Counted from the first letter of the stretch, positions 1 through 9,495 are shown. The stretch is 64,000 nucleotides of DNA from Rapidithrix thailandica (GCF_039710355.1 NZ_JBDKWZ010000017.1:100049-164048); one strand, 5' to 3'. Made by a program: numbers and translations. Notes: a model not told the origin generated them from the sequence alone.

Positions 1-779
1 TTTACGCTTCCTATCAGAATGCCATTTCGCCACTCATCCACAAAAAAGGCCACATTGTATTCTCCGGGTACCCCAGGCGAATTCCAAACCAAGTCTCCGT
101 TGACCGGGTCAATAGAAAAGAGCGGAGGTGTACTCCCATCTTCTTGTTCTGAACTCCAATTGGGGTTGTTGGGAAAAGTATAACTCTGCACATCTTGTCC
201 TGCACCTTGTTTGCTAACGGTAATTCTGTAAGAAAGGCTGTCCCCTTCCGCATCAAAAGCCCCGGGGTTGTGAATAAAACGCTGCCCTACACATGCTTTG
301 TCAACGGGGGGAATGAGCAGTATCGGAGAAGTATTATTTCCCAAAGCGGGAGAAATGACAAACCGGGATTCTATATAAAAGGGGGTGTCTCCGGAGGCAA
401 ACATATTGTTGATACCATTGTTCCGGTTGCGCTCAAAGTAACTGACCGAATAAGTACCTGCCGATGGAAAGCAAAAAACGGTGTCATAGCGAAGCACTTC
501 TGTAGTACCATTGTTAATTAGCCCTAAAGAAGTGGGAGGAACCTGGAATATGTCCAGTGGCGTAGAGGTACCTACGGTTCTGAAGATAAATTCACCCGGA
601 GCGGCAGGCACCCCTTCTGTATCCCGGTAAAGCATCACCGTAAAATGATAACATAGATTGCTTTCACCTTCAATGCGTCTAGCGGTTAAGTCTCCTGCTC
701 GGATATGGGTTGCATAAAGGGATGGGACAGTACCAAGAAGACTTAACAGGATGAGTATAGCCAGTCTTAACTGATTCAT
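1..779 (-). CDS. Large secreted protein, N-terminal part (runs off the window)
   Basis: The reverse strand is open from an ATG at 779-777 to the window edge (about 259 codons), so the C-terminus is missing. Residues 1-23 form a signal peptide (MNQLRLAILILLSLLGTVPS, then LYA), and the mature part starts with THIRAGDLTARRIEG. That THIRAGDL-type opening, followed by beta-rich text such as LMLYRD-like and PGEYNVAFFVDEWRNG, is typical of big extracellular Bacteroidota proteins, often gliding-associated or type IX secreted with PKD-like repeats and a C-terminal sorting domain. The sorting domain would lie outside the window, so export by type IX secretion is inference. No promoter box of the phylum type was found directly upstream. 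Confidence 0.75.
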   Translation of the reverse strand, partial: MNQLRLAILILLSLLGTVPSLYATHIRAGDLTARRIEGESNLCYHFTVMLYRDTEGVPAAPGEFIFRTVGTSTPLDIFQVPPTSLGLINNGTTEVLRYDTVFCFPSAGTYSVSYFERNRNNGINNMFASGDTPFYIESRFVISPALGNNTSPILLIPPVDKACVGQRFIHNPGAFDAEGDSLSYRITVSKQGAGQDVQSYTFPNNPNWSSEQEDGSTPPLFSIDPVNGDLVWNSPGVPGEYNVAFFVDEWRNGILIGSV

Positions 780-1357
780 CGGTTCTGGGTTGAGTTGGAC
801 GGAAATAAAAATTATTCTATAGTGCCGGACAGCTTTGGGCCGGGTGTAGAAAGTGTTTGGAAAAATGTATTTTCTTAGGATCTATCTTTGTTGAAATAAA
901 TTAATGGATTTTTATTTCTAATGCAATAAAAACCCCTTTCTTCTTGTGACGGAAGATGCAAGATGCGGCTCAAATTATCACTTGTTAACCAAAATGTACG
1001 GAAAACAATCCTCCCCTCTTTCTGTAGTGTACAAGTTATTATGGTTGGATTTTACAAAGGTGGCAGGTAGAAAATACCTTAGGATTGTCGAGTGGAAATC
1101 CCCTGTTTTTAATTCAAATTGCAAAGGCTTGCTCCAACCATTGGGTGGATGCGTGAGTGAAAAGAAAGTTGTAGGAGTACATAAATATAATGCTCTCCGA
1201 ACTAATAGAAAGCTTTGCATTTTATTAATACATACACATATTCCTTATTAAGGGCTCGGTTTTGGTTCTTCAAAGGGCAGAGTCTTTTGGGGAAAGCCAT
1301 GAGAGGCTGATGGAGAAAACCGGAGTGGTCAAGCGCCTGTCAATTTGTTTTCCGGGA
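780..1357. other. Intergenic region without a convincing gene
   Basis: This stretch lies upstream of the divergent secreted-protein gene and downstream of the DUF6702 gene. Short open frames exist on both strands at about 946-1251 but overlap each other and have no family-like composition. The one notable item is a consensus-like promoter on the plus strand at 856-890, listed separately. Confidence 0.5.
856..890 (+). promoter_or_regulatory. Bacteroidota-type promoter without an obvious gene
   Basis: TTTG at 856-859 is followed after 23 bases by TATCTTTG at 883-890, fitting the -33/-7 pattern of the phylum. No recognisable plus-strand gene follows before 2466, so it may drive a short RNA or be fortuitous. 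Confidence 0.4.
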
Positions 1358-1843
1358 TTAAAAATGAAAGGTCTCCTTGGCTTGGTCTTGGGATAACAGA
1401 CCGCTTTTATGATTTTCCAGGTATTTGAAATGGATGATATTTTTCTGATCATCAAAAATATTGAGCAATACCGAATTGCCGACTTCTACCTTTTTAAGCT
1501 TTTTGACATTGGGTACTTCTTGATAAATCCAGATGGCTTCAAAATCAGTTTCATTACCAATATAAGTGGGGCTTTTGGTTTTGTTATTGACTTTAATCCA
1601 AAAATGCTTTTCTATAAACTGTTGAATGTAGGCCTCCTTGTCCGGGTGAACATTTTCCGAGCCCAATTTGAGTTCTACACCCATTTCTGTTTTCACTGCG
1701 TTTTCAAAATCATCCAAAAAGATCTTATGTGTAATTTCCAAAGACTTATGGTTGGCATTGTATTCAATGTTGCTGATCCCGATATGAATAGGGTGGAAAC
1801 TTGCCAACAAATATGCGATATAGAGAATGGTGGATACGGGCAT
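1358..1843 (-). CDS. DUF6702 family protein
   Basis: A 161-residue protein with a hydrophobic N-terminal segment (PVSTILYIAYLLASF) that looks like a signal peptide or anchor, followed by HPIHIGISNIEYNANHKSLE. This opening and the following ITHKIFLDDFENAV match the DUF6702 family, small exported proteins common in Bacteroidota with no assigned function. The family often sits beside M1 peptidases or transporters, but no such neighbour is seen here. A CAAAGGTA box (reverse of TACCTTTG) at 1910-1917 could be its -7 element; a clear -33 is not seen. Confidence 0.75.
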   Translation of the reverse strand: MPVSTILYIAYLLASFHPIHIGISNIEYNANHKSLEITHKIFLDDFENAVKTEMGVELKLGSENVHPDKEAYIQQFIEKHFWIKVNNKTKSPTYIGNETDFEAIWIYQEVPNVKKLKKVEVGNSVLLNIFDDQKNIIHFKYLENHKSGLLSQDQAKETFHF

Positions 1844-2465
1844 TTATAAAACAATGTTTAGTTGAGAACCGGTTGAATTTTATAAATCAGATGAGTAATC
1901 AATCATTGGCAAAGGTACAAGAAGTACCAAGGGAATTATCACTCTCCTGGGTATTTTTTGTATTCATCCATCAACTGGCATGTTGCTATGAACCATAGCA
2001 GCCGGACACATACGCATAAGTTTTTTATCGAGGTATCCCTTGCCATTGAGTCTTCATTTGAGAGGCGGGTTAAAAAAAATATAAGAAAAATCCATTGTAT
2101 TTGACAGACCAAAAGAAGATTGCTATATTCAACAAGCAAATTTTGACAATGAGACCGCACCAAGTTGAAACCGGTCATCGTTGGCCGTGGATTAATAACC
2201 TATAACTTACTACTTTCATAATTACCATACTGTTCGTCCGGCTACACTAGGTAGGCAATGTGGCTGTTTGCATTTCCATGCATTGAAAAATACAGCAAGG
2301 AAGGCATTGGTATTGCTCCTGTTATTTCTACACTTTGTACATTTACAAGTCAAGTGATAAATGAGAGAGCCTTTGCAAAGTACTTATCAAGTTGATGTAT
2401 CTTATCTTGCACTAACAATCATTCTATCCTTTGAAAAGACATGTACCATACAAATCCTTAACCGA
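1844..2465. other. Intergenic region between divergent genes
   Basis: This region holds the likely promoter zone of the DUF6702 gene (box at 1910-1917, minus strand) and the leader of the penicillin acylase gene. The acylase frame extends upstream in frame to 2361, but that extension lacks a signal-like start. No other gene or structured RNA was recognised. Confidence 0.5.
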
Positions 2466-4895
2466 ATGAAAGTGTTAAAACTGATCGTTTCGGCCGCAAT
2501 AAGCGTAGCATTGATTGCGGTGTTGAATATGAAAATGGGAATGGCCCCTCCCTTGGGGAAATTTTTAGATCCGTTTCACGGGTTCTGGCAAAACTCGGAA
2601 ACCATGGATATCCGCTGGAAACAGCAACTGACTGCCGATGGTTTACAAGCCCCGGTCAAAGTAGTGTACGATGACGTGATGGTGCCGCATATTTTTGCCG
2701 AAAATGACGATGACCTCTATTTTGCACAAGGGTATGTTACCGCTCAACACCGCTTATGGCAAATGGAATTTCAAACCCATGCCGCTTCCGGACGACTTTC
2801 GGAGTTGGTAGGTGATAAAGCCCTGGAATTTGACCGCAGACAAAGAAGACGAGGGATGGTGTTTGCCGCTGAAAACTTTATTCAACAATTAGAAAAATCT
2901 CCTCAACTGAAAAAAGTAGCGGAAGCATATACGCGAGGAGTGAATGCGTATATTCAGGGCTTGTCGTATGAAGATCTTCCTTTGGAATACAAACTGTTGA
3001 ACTATCAACCCGAAGAATGGACTTTGCTGAAATGTGCCTTATTCCTTAAGTACATGGCGAGTGACTTGACCTTGTTTGAGTTGGACCTGGAGTATACCAA
3101 TGCCATGAAGCTATTTGGTAGAAAGTATTTTGATATGCTTTATCCCGATACTGTGCCCGGTCAAGATCCTATTGTGAATGGCATGGCCCAATGGAATTTC
3201 GAACCTACTAAGGTGGATACGGTGAAGGGTGCATTTGCCATAGATCAATTTGTGGCCACAGAAAAAAATGCCAAACCCCATCCGGATAATGGGAGTAATA
3301 ACTGGGCTGTGGGAGGAAGTAAGACGCGATCCGGAAATCCCATATTGTGCAATGATCCTCATTTAGGCTTGAACTTGCCTTCCATCTGGTATCAGATCCA
3401 ATTGCACTCCCCGGAAGGAAACGTCTATGGTGCTTCCTTGCCCGGGGTACCTACGGTGATCATCGGTTTCAATGAGCAGGTAGCCTGGGGCGTTACCAAT
3501 GCCAAACGCGATGTGGTGGACTGGTATAAGGTGGAGTTTAAGGATGATTCCAGGGAGGAGTATAAATTGGATGGCGAATGGGTGAAAACCCGAAAGAGGG
3601 TCGAGGAAATTAAGTTACGGGGCAGTGAGTCTTATTACGATACCGTTTGCTATACAATCTGGGGGCCTGTATTGTATGACGAAACCTTTGAACCTGCCAA
3701 TGGTAAAAATGGCTATGCATTCCGCTGGATCGCTCATGACCCTTCCGAAGAGATGCATACGTTTTATAAGTTAAACAAAGCCCGAAACTATCAGGATTAT
3801 TTGGATGCCTTGGACCATTATACCTGTCCTGCACAAAACTTTGTGTTTGCGGCAACCAATGGGGACATTGCAATGAAAATCCAGGGGAAATTTCCTGTAA
3901 AGTGGCCCGAACAAGGGAAATTCTTAATGGACGGAACCCATTCGGTCAACGCTTGGCAAGCCTACATTCCCTCAACGCAAAATGTGCATCACTACAATCC
4001 GGCAAGGGGCTTTGTGAGTTCTGCTAACCAGTACCCCGTAGATACCGGATATCCGTACTATGTGTACGATGCCCGGTATGAACAGTACCGCAACCGCCGG
4101 ATCAATCAGGTATTGGACTCTTTACAACAGATCACAGCGGAAGATATGATGAACCTGCAAAACGATAACTATAACCTGATTGCTGCCGAAAATTTACCCT
4201 TTTTGCTCCGGCAAGTGGAAAGCTTGGAAATGAATGAAGAGGAAAGAAAAATCTATGAGGCGCTGCAACAATGGGATTTCTTTAACGAAGTGGATGTTGC
4301 CGGGGCTGCTTATTTTGAAGCTTGGTTTGATGAATTGAAAACTCTGGTATGGGACGAAATGCAAGGAAAATCGATAGCCTTGGTATCTCCTTCTCATTAT
4401 ACTACCTTTCAATTGCTGAAAGAAAATGCTGACTTTGAGTTTTTTGATGTGTTGAGTACTCCCGAAAAAGAAAATGCCTGTAAGGTGATTCAAATGGCTT
4501 TTCAAAAAGGGGTAAAGCGTATTCTCTCATGGAAAAAAGAACAGGGAAAAGAGATGGTGAAATGGGGGGATTATAAAGGAACTTATTTGCAGCACTTGGC
4601 CCGTTTAGAACCTTTTAATATCAGAAATGTACAAAACGGAGGTAATCACAATATTGTCAATGCGACCAGTGAGCGGCACGGTCCTTCTTGGAGAATGGTG
4701 GTCGAATTAGATCCGAAAGGTGTGAAAGCTTGGGGAGTATATCCGGGGGGACAATCCGGTAATGTGGGCAGTCCGTATTATAACAACCTGTTGCCTTACT
4801 GGGAACAAGGCAAATACTATCCCTTGCTATTTATGCAATCTGTTGAAGAAAAAAGCGAGCGTATTATTTTTGACCAAACCTTACAAGCAAAATGA
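2466..4895 (+). CDS. Penicillin acylase family N-terminal nucleophile hydrolase
   Basis: An amidase of the penicillin G acylase / acyl-homoserine lactone acylase superfamily, 809 residues from the chosen start. The frame extends to an ATG at 2361, but ATG 2466 puts a hydrophobic helix (LKLIVSAAISVALIAVL) at the N-terminus, as expected for an exported or anchored member, so I prefer it. The alpha-chain region contains FAQGYVTAQHRLWQMEF. The autocatalytic cleavage site is the Ser of DNGSNNWAVGGS, residue 277 from this start, which becomes the N-terminal nucleophile of the beta chain. NDPHLGLNLPSIWYQ and the conserved Asn in the late GGNHNIVNA segment also fit. The substrate cannot be told. The stop overlaps the next start by 4 bases. 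Confidence 0.92.
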   Translation: MKVLKLIVSAAISVALIAVLNMKMGMAPPLGKFLDPFHGFWQNSETMDIRWKQQLTADGLQAPVKVVYDDVMVPHIFAENDDDLYFAQGYVTAQHRLWQMEFQTHAASGRLSELVGDKALEFDRRQRRRGMVFAAENFIQQLEKSPQLKKVAEAYTRGVNAYIQGLSYEDLPLEYKLLNYQPEEWTLLKCALFLKYMASDLTLFELDLEYTNAMKLFGRKYFDMLYPDTVPGQDPIVNGMAQWNFEPTKVDTVKGAFAIDQFVATEKNAKPHPDNGSNNWAVGGSKTRSGNPILCNDPHLGLNLPSIWYQIQLHSPEGNVYGASLPGVPTVIIGFNEQVAWGVTNAKRDVVDWYKVEFKDDSREEYKLDGEWVKTRKRVEEIKLRGSESYYDTVCYTIWGPVLYDETFEPANGKNGYAFRWIAHDPSEEMHTFYKLNKARNYQDYLDALDHYTCPAQNFVFAATNGDIAMKIQGKFPVKWPEQGKFLMDGTHSVNAWQAYIPSTQNVHHYNPARGFVSSANQYPVDTGYPYYVYDARYEQYRNRRINQVLDSLQQITAEDMMNLQNDNYNLIAAENLPFLLRQVESLEMNEEERKIYEALQQWDFFNEVDVAGAAYFEAWFDELKTLVWDEMQGKSIALVSPSHYTTFQLLKENADFEFFDVLSTPEKENACKVIQMAFQKGVKRILSWKKEQGKEMVKWGDYKGTYLQHLARLEPFNIRNVQNGGNHNIVNATSERHGPSWRMVVELDPKGVKAWGVYPGGQSGNVGSPYYNNLLPYWEQGKYYPLLFMQSVEEKSERIIFDQTLQAK

Positions 4896-5239
4896 AATTC
4901 TGGACTTCTATTCTATCAATCATCATTTTAGTAGTGGCATTAGAGTTAGTACTTCCTTGGTGGAGTATTGGCATTGCAGCTTGTATTGGTGGTTTGCTCA
5001 ATGCAGAAACCCCGGCCAAAAACTTCCTGATCGGTTTTACCGGGGTCTTTTTGGTGTGGACGGCTTATGCCTTGTTTATTGACTTCAACACTTCTTCAAT
5101 CTTGTCCGGTAAGGTTGGCGAGCTATTGTTTTTGCCCTCTCCCATACTCCTGGCTCTGGTGACGGGCTTGTTAGGGGGTATAGTGGGAGGGTTTAGTTGT
5201 TTGACCGGAAGGCTTTTGAAAGCGGTGGTTAAAAATTAA
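4892..5239 (+). CDS. Small integral membrane protein of unknown function
   Basis: A 115-residue, very hydrophobic protein with about four membrane segments (around residues 5-20, 25-40, 45-65 and 80-110). It begins inside the last codons of the acylase gene (ATGA overlap), so the two are almost certainly translationally coupled. No domain is recognised. The C-terminal half has glycine-rich helices (LVTGLLGGIVGG). A strong hairpin directly follows, closing the two-gene operon. Confidence 0.75.
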   Translation: MKFWTSILSIIILVVALELVLPWWSIGIAACIGGLLNAETPAKNFLIGFTGVFLVWTAYALFIDFNTSSILSGKVGELLFLPSPILLALVTGLLGGIVGGFSCLTGRLLKAVVKN

Positions 5240-5250
5240 TTTATAAATAG

Positions 5251-5291
5251 GTCAAACCCCGGAAGTCATTTTGTGGCTTCCGGGGTTTGAC
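5251..5291 (+). terminator. Hairpin after the acylase operon
   Basis: A perfect 15-bp stem, GTCAAACCCCGGAAG at 5251-5265 pairing with 5277-5291, with an 11-base loop. The T-tract after it is weak. Confidence 0.75.
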
Positions 5292-5428
5292 TGAATGTAC
5301 GGCAAAATAAATCTTTTTTAATTCGCCATTTCCTTTTCTATTACAACTTGCAGAGTATTGGTAACCAACTATTTGCTATTTTGTCCTTTCACTCATTCAT
5401 CAAGTAAGAACCAAAAATGCAAGAGGGT

Positions 5429-6970
5429 CTAATACAGGTCCCAATTACCGGTTCGATAATACCCCGGCAATACCGGATTGTGTATGGTATTGACCTGTAC
5501 GGCACTGGAATCCATAGGAATCACACTTTTTCCAAAAGACGAAATTTGATGCATGGCATCATTATTCAACCAACGAGTGGGAATCGAGTCAAACGTCATA
5601 GATTGTAAAACCGGCTTTAACTTTTCCTGTGGGACGGATTTACTTCCGATTACCCAGCCCCATTCTCCCAGGGTAAGTACTTGGTTGTGCAAAGGCAGTG
5701 CATTGAATCCCGCTTTTCGAATCGTTTTTTCCACACAATAAAAAGCCCGGGTCGCATAATAAGGACTACCGGCTTGCACCACGATGCTTCCATGAGGCCT
5801 TAATTGCTTGTAGCACATTTTGTAAAATTCAAAGGAAAACAAGCGTCCAAGCTCAATGGATTTGGGATCGGGAAAATCGACAATGATTACATCGTAAAAG
5901 TTTTGGCTATTGGCCAGGTACGTATACGCATCCGTGTTCAACACTTTTACCTTAGGATGATTTAAGGCATTTTCATTGAGTTCGGTAAAAATGGGGTGGT
6001 TTTTTCCCAGATCTGTTACCTTTTTATCCAAATCTACCAAGGTGATGGATTCTACTTGTGGGTATTTTAACACTTCACGGGCGGCACAGCCATCTCCACC
6101 ACCCAGGATAAGGATATTGACCGGATGGGAGGCTAACTTCATCACCGGGTGCACCAAAGGCTCATGGTAAAGCCACTCATCCAAGGTGCTGAGTTGTTGG
6201 TTGCCATTCAGGTAAAGCCAATAATTATCTTTCCACTGAGTGACAATGATTTTTTGGTATTGAGATTGATCGGAATAAATGATTTTGTCTTTATAGCGTT
6301 TTTGCTCACCAAAGAGAATGATGGGTTTCGAAAAGCCGAGTCCGGCCAGTAAAATCAGTACAACACTTGCTGCCGAAAACAGGATTTTCCTTTTTTCCTC
6401 CTCTTGAATCAGGTATTTCAGCTTAAAATACAGGAAAATGGCCACCAAAAAATTAATTCCTCCCAAGATAAAAGGCGTGTAGGTAAGCCCCAGATAGGGC
6501 AAACCGATAAAAGCGAAAAAGACCCCTCCGATCAGGCTACCGTAATAATCGTTTTCCAAGGCCCCGGAAATATTGACTTTCAAGGATTCGAATTGATTGT
6601 TGATCCGGATAACCAAAGGAATTTCCATCCCGATTAAAAAACCGATGGCAATACTCATGGAATAAATCAAGATCCCATTATAGGTGGCATAAGCCGCTAC
6701 GGTGTAGGAAATCAAAGCACTAAAAGAAACCAACAGGGTCAGAATAAATTCGATCAGAATAAATTTCCCTAATAAATTGTTGTTGAGAAATTTACTCAGG
6801 CGGCTTCCTAAGCCCATGGCAAATAACATGATCGAGAGGATCATTGTCCACTGAAAAGTGGAATTGCCCAAAAAATACGTGGCCAGGGTGGAAAGAATAT
6901 ACTCCGCAACAATTCCGGACAAACCCGTAGCAAATAAGGCTACTTTGAGAATATTGGCTTTTTTTAACAT
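5429..6970 (-). CDS. Membrane-fused polyamine aminopropyltransferase (spermidine synthase-like)
   Basis: A 513-residue protein starting at ATG 6970-6968. The frame is open further upstream, but that part only mirrors the low-complexity end of the neighbouring lipoprotein gene. Residues 1 to about 235 hold roughly seven membrane helices, beginning LKVALFATGLSGIVAEYILS. The C-terminal half is a spermidine synthase-type Rossmann domain: WLYHEPLVHPVM, the SAM-binding ILGGGDGCAAREVLKYP, VDLDKKV, and the catalytic YDVIIVDFPDPKS. Family members move an aminopropyl group from decarboxylated SAM to an amine. It is the last gene of a minus-strand locus with DUF4178 and lipoprotein genes, so its acceptor may be at the envelope (inference). 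Neither a SAM decarboxylase nor a DUF350 gene is present nearby. Confidence 0.85.
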   Translation of the reverse strand: MLKKANILKVALFATGLSGIVAEYILSTLATYFLGNSTFQWTMILSIMLFAMGLGSRLSKFLNNNLLGKFILIEFILTLLVSFSALISYTVAAYATYNGILIYSMSIAIGFLIGMEIPLVIRINNQFESLKVNISGALENDYYGSLIGGVFFAFIGLPYLGLTYTPFILGGINFLVAIFLYFKLKYLIQEEEKRKILFSAASVVLILLAGLGFSKPIILFGEQKRYKDKIIYSDQSQYQKIIVTQWKDNYWLYLNGNQQLSTLDEWLYHEPLVHPVMKLASHPVNILILGGGDGCAAREVLKYPQVESITLVDLDKKVTDLGKNHPIFTELNENALNHPKVKVLNTDAYTYLANSQNFYDVIIVDFPDPKSIELGRLFSFEFYKMCYKQLRPHGSIVVQAGSPYYATRAFYCVEKTIRKAGFNALPLHNQVLTLGEWGWVIGSKSVPQEKLKPVLQSMTFDSIPTRWLNNDAMHQISSFGKSVIPMDSSAVQVNTIHNPVLPGYYRTGNWDLY

Positions 6971-7108
6971 AGGGTAACGGTGAATGGTTTTTTTGACCTG
7001 ATCAATCGTATGCTCAGGTATTGTACATACTACTAGAGAACTTCTTTGTAAGACGTTTGATTTACGATGTATCTTGCAACCGAAAGTTCTCTGCACTACA
7101 TAAAAAAC

Positions 7109-7132
7109 CCGAAGAACCGGTAAGCTCTTCGG
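7109..7132 (-). terminator. Weak hairpin after lipoprotein gene 1
   Basis: CCGAAGA at 7109-7115 pairs with TCTTCGG at 7126-7132. It occupies the same place as the hairpins after the other two paralogs and has A/T-rich flanks. It may only attenuate, since the aminopropyltransferase gene follows. Confidence 0.5.
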
Positions 7133-7169
7133 ATAAATTAAGACTTTTGCAAAGTTCGTGAAAAATCTT

Positions 7170-8042
7170 CTATTTTCCGCCACTTGAGTAGGAACGGGAT
7201 CGGGTAGAAGAACCGGAACTGTAACGAGAGCCGGAACGGGTGCGTACAGAAGAACTCGAACGGGAATTGGCAGAAGAGCCGGAATTATAACTTGAACCAG
7301 CACTCGAACGTGTAGGAGAACTATGTTTTAGCTGGGAAGTAGAAGTCATAGAAGAAGACCCTGAGCGAGTACGTGAGCTAGGGCCTGAAGAGCGGGTCAC
7401 CCGGCTTTGAACCCGGTTCTTAAAGCTGTTATTAGGGTTTTGCTTAGCGACTACGGACGATCTGGAACCGTATTGCGGTAAACCGGAAGAAGTGGTTCTT
7501 CCGTAATACGGACGGCTACCCCGGTAGTTGTATTTGTAATTTACATAATAAGTACGGTAGACCGGCCCGGCCATTAAACCCATCATATTGCTCATAAAGG
7601 CATATTGTCCGTAAAACTCCCAGAAAGATTTTCCCTGACTATCCGTGGCCCACTTTCCGTATTGATCATTTCCTACATAGCGAGAATAGCCCGGAGGAGC
7701 GGTTTGTTTAGTCACTTTTCCGTCTACTTTCGACACAATTTCCATCCCCATATCATCCTGATGCTCGTTAAAAAGTCCTTCATCCACTTCGTACCACTCG
7801 GTGATTTCCTCGTAAGGTGTTCCGTCCTCTTTTTCTTTGATGAGCTTATATTTATGCTGATAAACATCGGAAAAAGACTCTTCCACATCCATATCGTACA
7901 AGATAATGGTAAAGTTCTTTTCCTTATCCATCTCGAGGATTAAGGTATCGATCGGAGATTTGACAAACTCTTTCCCTCCGCAGGCGCCTAAAAATAGCAA
8001 GTATACAAGTAAGGGTAATTGCTTAACTGTTGTGTGATACAT
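7170..8042 (-). CDS. Lipoprotein with Ser/Arg-rich tail, paralog 1 of 3
   Basis: A 290-residue lipoprotein with lipobox LGAC and acylated Cys21. The conserved core (about 22-200) starts KSPIDTL and carries NFTIILYDMDVE, KYKLIKEKEDGTPYEE and APPGYSRYVGN. Residues about 205-290 are almost only Ser, Arg, Gly, Thr and Tyr, in RS-type repeats. This copy has the longest tail; the other two lack about 50 residues of it. The core segment GYSRYVGN..YGKW resembles GYFRNTDNENW in the C-terminal part of the DUF4178 protein at the head of the locus. Function unknown. I infer a link to the adjacent aminopropyltransferase by order and strand. Ser/Gly-rich lipoproteins also accompany aminopropyltransferase or ATP-grasp genes in other phyla (DUF4247, DUF1190/YgiB families), but I cannot show homology. 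Confidence 0.85.
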   Translation of the reverse strand: MYHTTVKQLPLLVYLLFLGACGGKEFVKSPIDTLILEMDKEKNFTIILYDMDVEESFSDVYQHKYKLIKEKEDGTPYEEITEWYEVDEGLFNEHQDDMGMEIVSKVDGKVTKQTAPPGYSRYVGNDQYGKWATDSQGKSFWEFYGQYAFMSNMMGLMAGPVYRTYYVNYKYNYRGSRPYYGRTTSSGLPQYGSRSSVVAKQNPNNSFKNRVQSRVTRSSGPSSRTRSGSSSMTSTSQLKHSSPTRSSAGSSYNSGSSANSRSSSSVRTRSGSRYSSGSSTRSRSYSSGGK

Positions 8043-8127
8043 ACGTTTGATAATGATTATGAATAGTTATTAATTACAAGGGGTAAGTTGGTTGATTTGT
8101 GGATCAATGATTCATAACTGAGTCGAT

Positions 8128-8507
8128 CGGGCTTAGCACTTCAAGTATTCTTCCTGATATGGAGCATGTTTCAATTTCATCCTTTGGGTCAAAAACTCTT
8201 TTTGTAGGGTCTCCCGTGTTGCTTTTTGAGGGGGTCGGTACCTCAAAACGAATTTTACAACAGGCTCTTACCTATATTTTCTTCCAAGCAACTAAAGTTA
8301 ATTTTTTTTCAACTTGCTACCTTCGGTTAAAGTCAGAAAGCTTACCTTATTGATGAAATAAAAAAACTTCTTCAGGCTTACTGATGCTTCTCTGGTTCTT
8401 TACAAATCTTTAGACCATATTCTACCTCAAAACCTTTACACAAATCGGTAAGGTGAATTTTGGCAAGCTCATAATGAAACCCTTAGAAAACCGGATGGCA
8501 CAACCTT
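8128..8507 (-). pseudogene. Decayed DUF4178 gene, relic 1
   Basis: This region between lipoprotein genes 2 and 1 still aligns in patches with the intact gene at 10704-11252. Examples are the 3' end (8140-8155 against 10738-10753), a central patch around 8285-8325 matching 10970-11010, and the 5' end around 8430-8470 matching 11140-11180. The frame is interrupted and the start codon is not ATG. Boundaries are approximate. The promoter box in front is retained. Read as a leftover from repetition of a [DUF4178 + lipoprotein] unit. Confidence 0.65.
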
Positions 8508-8521
8508 ATATTTTACCCTTT

Positions 8522-8529
8522 CAAAGGTA
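8522..8529 (-). promoter_or_regulatory. Retained -7 box in front of relic 1
   Basis: CAAAGGTA, the reverse of TACCTTTG, embedded in a stretch (about 8511-8550) that matches the region upstream of the intact DUF4178 gene. It could now drive lipoprotein gene 1. Confidence 0.5.
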
Positions 8530-8589
8530 GTCGATTTTCTGAAAAAGGCCTTCGGTTTTCATTTATATCGATTTTACCACATTAAAAAA

Positions 8590-8615
8590 TCCGAAGAGTA
8601 TTTTAACTCTCCGGA
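8590..8615 (-). terminator. Hairpin after lipoprotein gene 2
   Basis: TCCGAAGAGT (8590-8599) pairs with ACTCTCCGGA (8606-8615) with one mismatch; on the minus strand a T-rich run follows (8584-8589). Confidence 0.6.
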
Positions 8616-8650
8616 TAAATTAAGACTTTACAAAGTTCGTGAAAAAGCTA

Positions 8651-9382
8651 CTATTTTCCGCCTCTTGAGAAGGAACGGGAACGGGTAGAAGAACCAGAAC
8701 TATAGCGTGAACCAGAACGGGAAGAACGGCTTACCCGTCTCTGTACCCTGTTTTTAAAACTGCTATTAGGGTTTTGCTTAGCCACTACGGAGGATCTGGA
8801 ACCGTATTGTGGCAAACCGGAAGAAGTGGTTCTTCCGTAATACGGACGTCTACCAAGGTTATGGTAATTGTATCTATAGTCCAAATAAGATGTACGGTAT
8901 ACCGGCCCGGCCATTAAGCCCGTCATATTGCTTATAAAGGCATATTGTCCGTAAAACTGCCAGAAAGAGTTACCACTGCTATTGGTTGCCCATTGTCCGT
9001 ATTTTTCATTTCCTACGTAACGGGAATAGCCCGGAGGTGCGGTTTGTTTAATCACTTTTCCATCTACTTTCGAAACGATCTCCATACCCATGTCATTCTG
9101 ATGTTGGTTAAAAAGTGCTTCATCCACTTCAAACCAGTCGGTGGTTTCCTCATAAGGTGTACCATCTTCTTTTTCTTTGATGAGTTTATATTTATGCTTA
9201 TAATCTTTAAAGAAAATTCCTTCCACATCCATGTCGTACAAGATGATGGTAAAATTCTTTTCCTTATCCATATTGCGGACTAAAGTATCGATCGGAGATT
9301 TGATAAATTCTTTTCCTCCGCAGGCGCCTAAAAGCAACAAGCATAAAACCAGAGATAATTGTTTAACTGTCGTGTTATGCAT
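8651..9382 (-). CDS. Lipoprotein with Ser/Arg-rich tail, paralog 2 of 3
   Basis: A 243-residue lipoprotein, lipobox LGAC with Cys21 followed by GGKEF. The core is nearly the same as in paralogs 1 and 3 (NFTIILYDMDVEG, KYKLIKEKEDGTPYEETTDW, APPGYSRYVGNEKYGQW). The basic Ser/Arg tail is only about 30 residues long (RSGSRYSSGSSTRSRSFSRG). It shares most text with paralog 3, so these two look like the most recent duplicates. It is followed by a hairpin and preceded by a decayed DUF4178 copy with a surviving promoter-like box, so it is probably transcribed from its own start. Confidence 0.85.
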   Translation of the reverse strand: MHNTTVKQLSLVLCLLLLGACGGKEFIKSPIDTLVRNMDKEKNFTIILYDMDVEGIFFKDYKHKYKLIKEKEDGTPYEETTDWFEVDEALFNQHQNDMGMEIVSKVDGKVIKQTAPPGYSRYVGNEKYGQWATNSSGNSFWQFYGQYAFISNMTGLMAGPVYRTSYLDYRYNYHNLGRRPYYGRTTSSGLPQYGSRSSVVAKQNPNSSFKNRVQRRVSRSSRSGSRYSSGSSTRSRSFSRGGK

Positions 9383-9495
9383 AAGATTGATTATGGTTAT
9401 TAATTTACAAGAGCCAAGTCTGTTGACTTGTAAGTCAATGAATGATTAACTATACTTTTTTGGGAAATCTCTATAATGAGGGAGATCTGACTGTT

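Noticed and set aside
946..1251. 101-codon plus-strand frame after the promoter-like site at 856-890
   Set aside because: The start is poor, the composition is unlike a folded protein and a competing frame lies on the other strand; not called a gene.
1409..1849. 146-codon plus-strand frame
   Set aside because: Lies opposite the DUF6702 gene, whose text matches a known family; this is its mirror.
6971..7303. N-terminal extension of the aminopropyltransferase
   Set aside because: It overlaps the lipoprotein gene tail and is Pro/Val-rich, as expected from reading Ser/Arg repeats in another frame; ATG 6970 starts a normal membrane domain.
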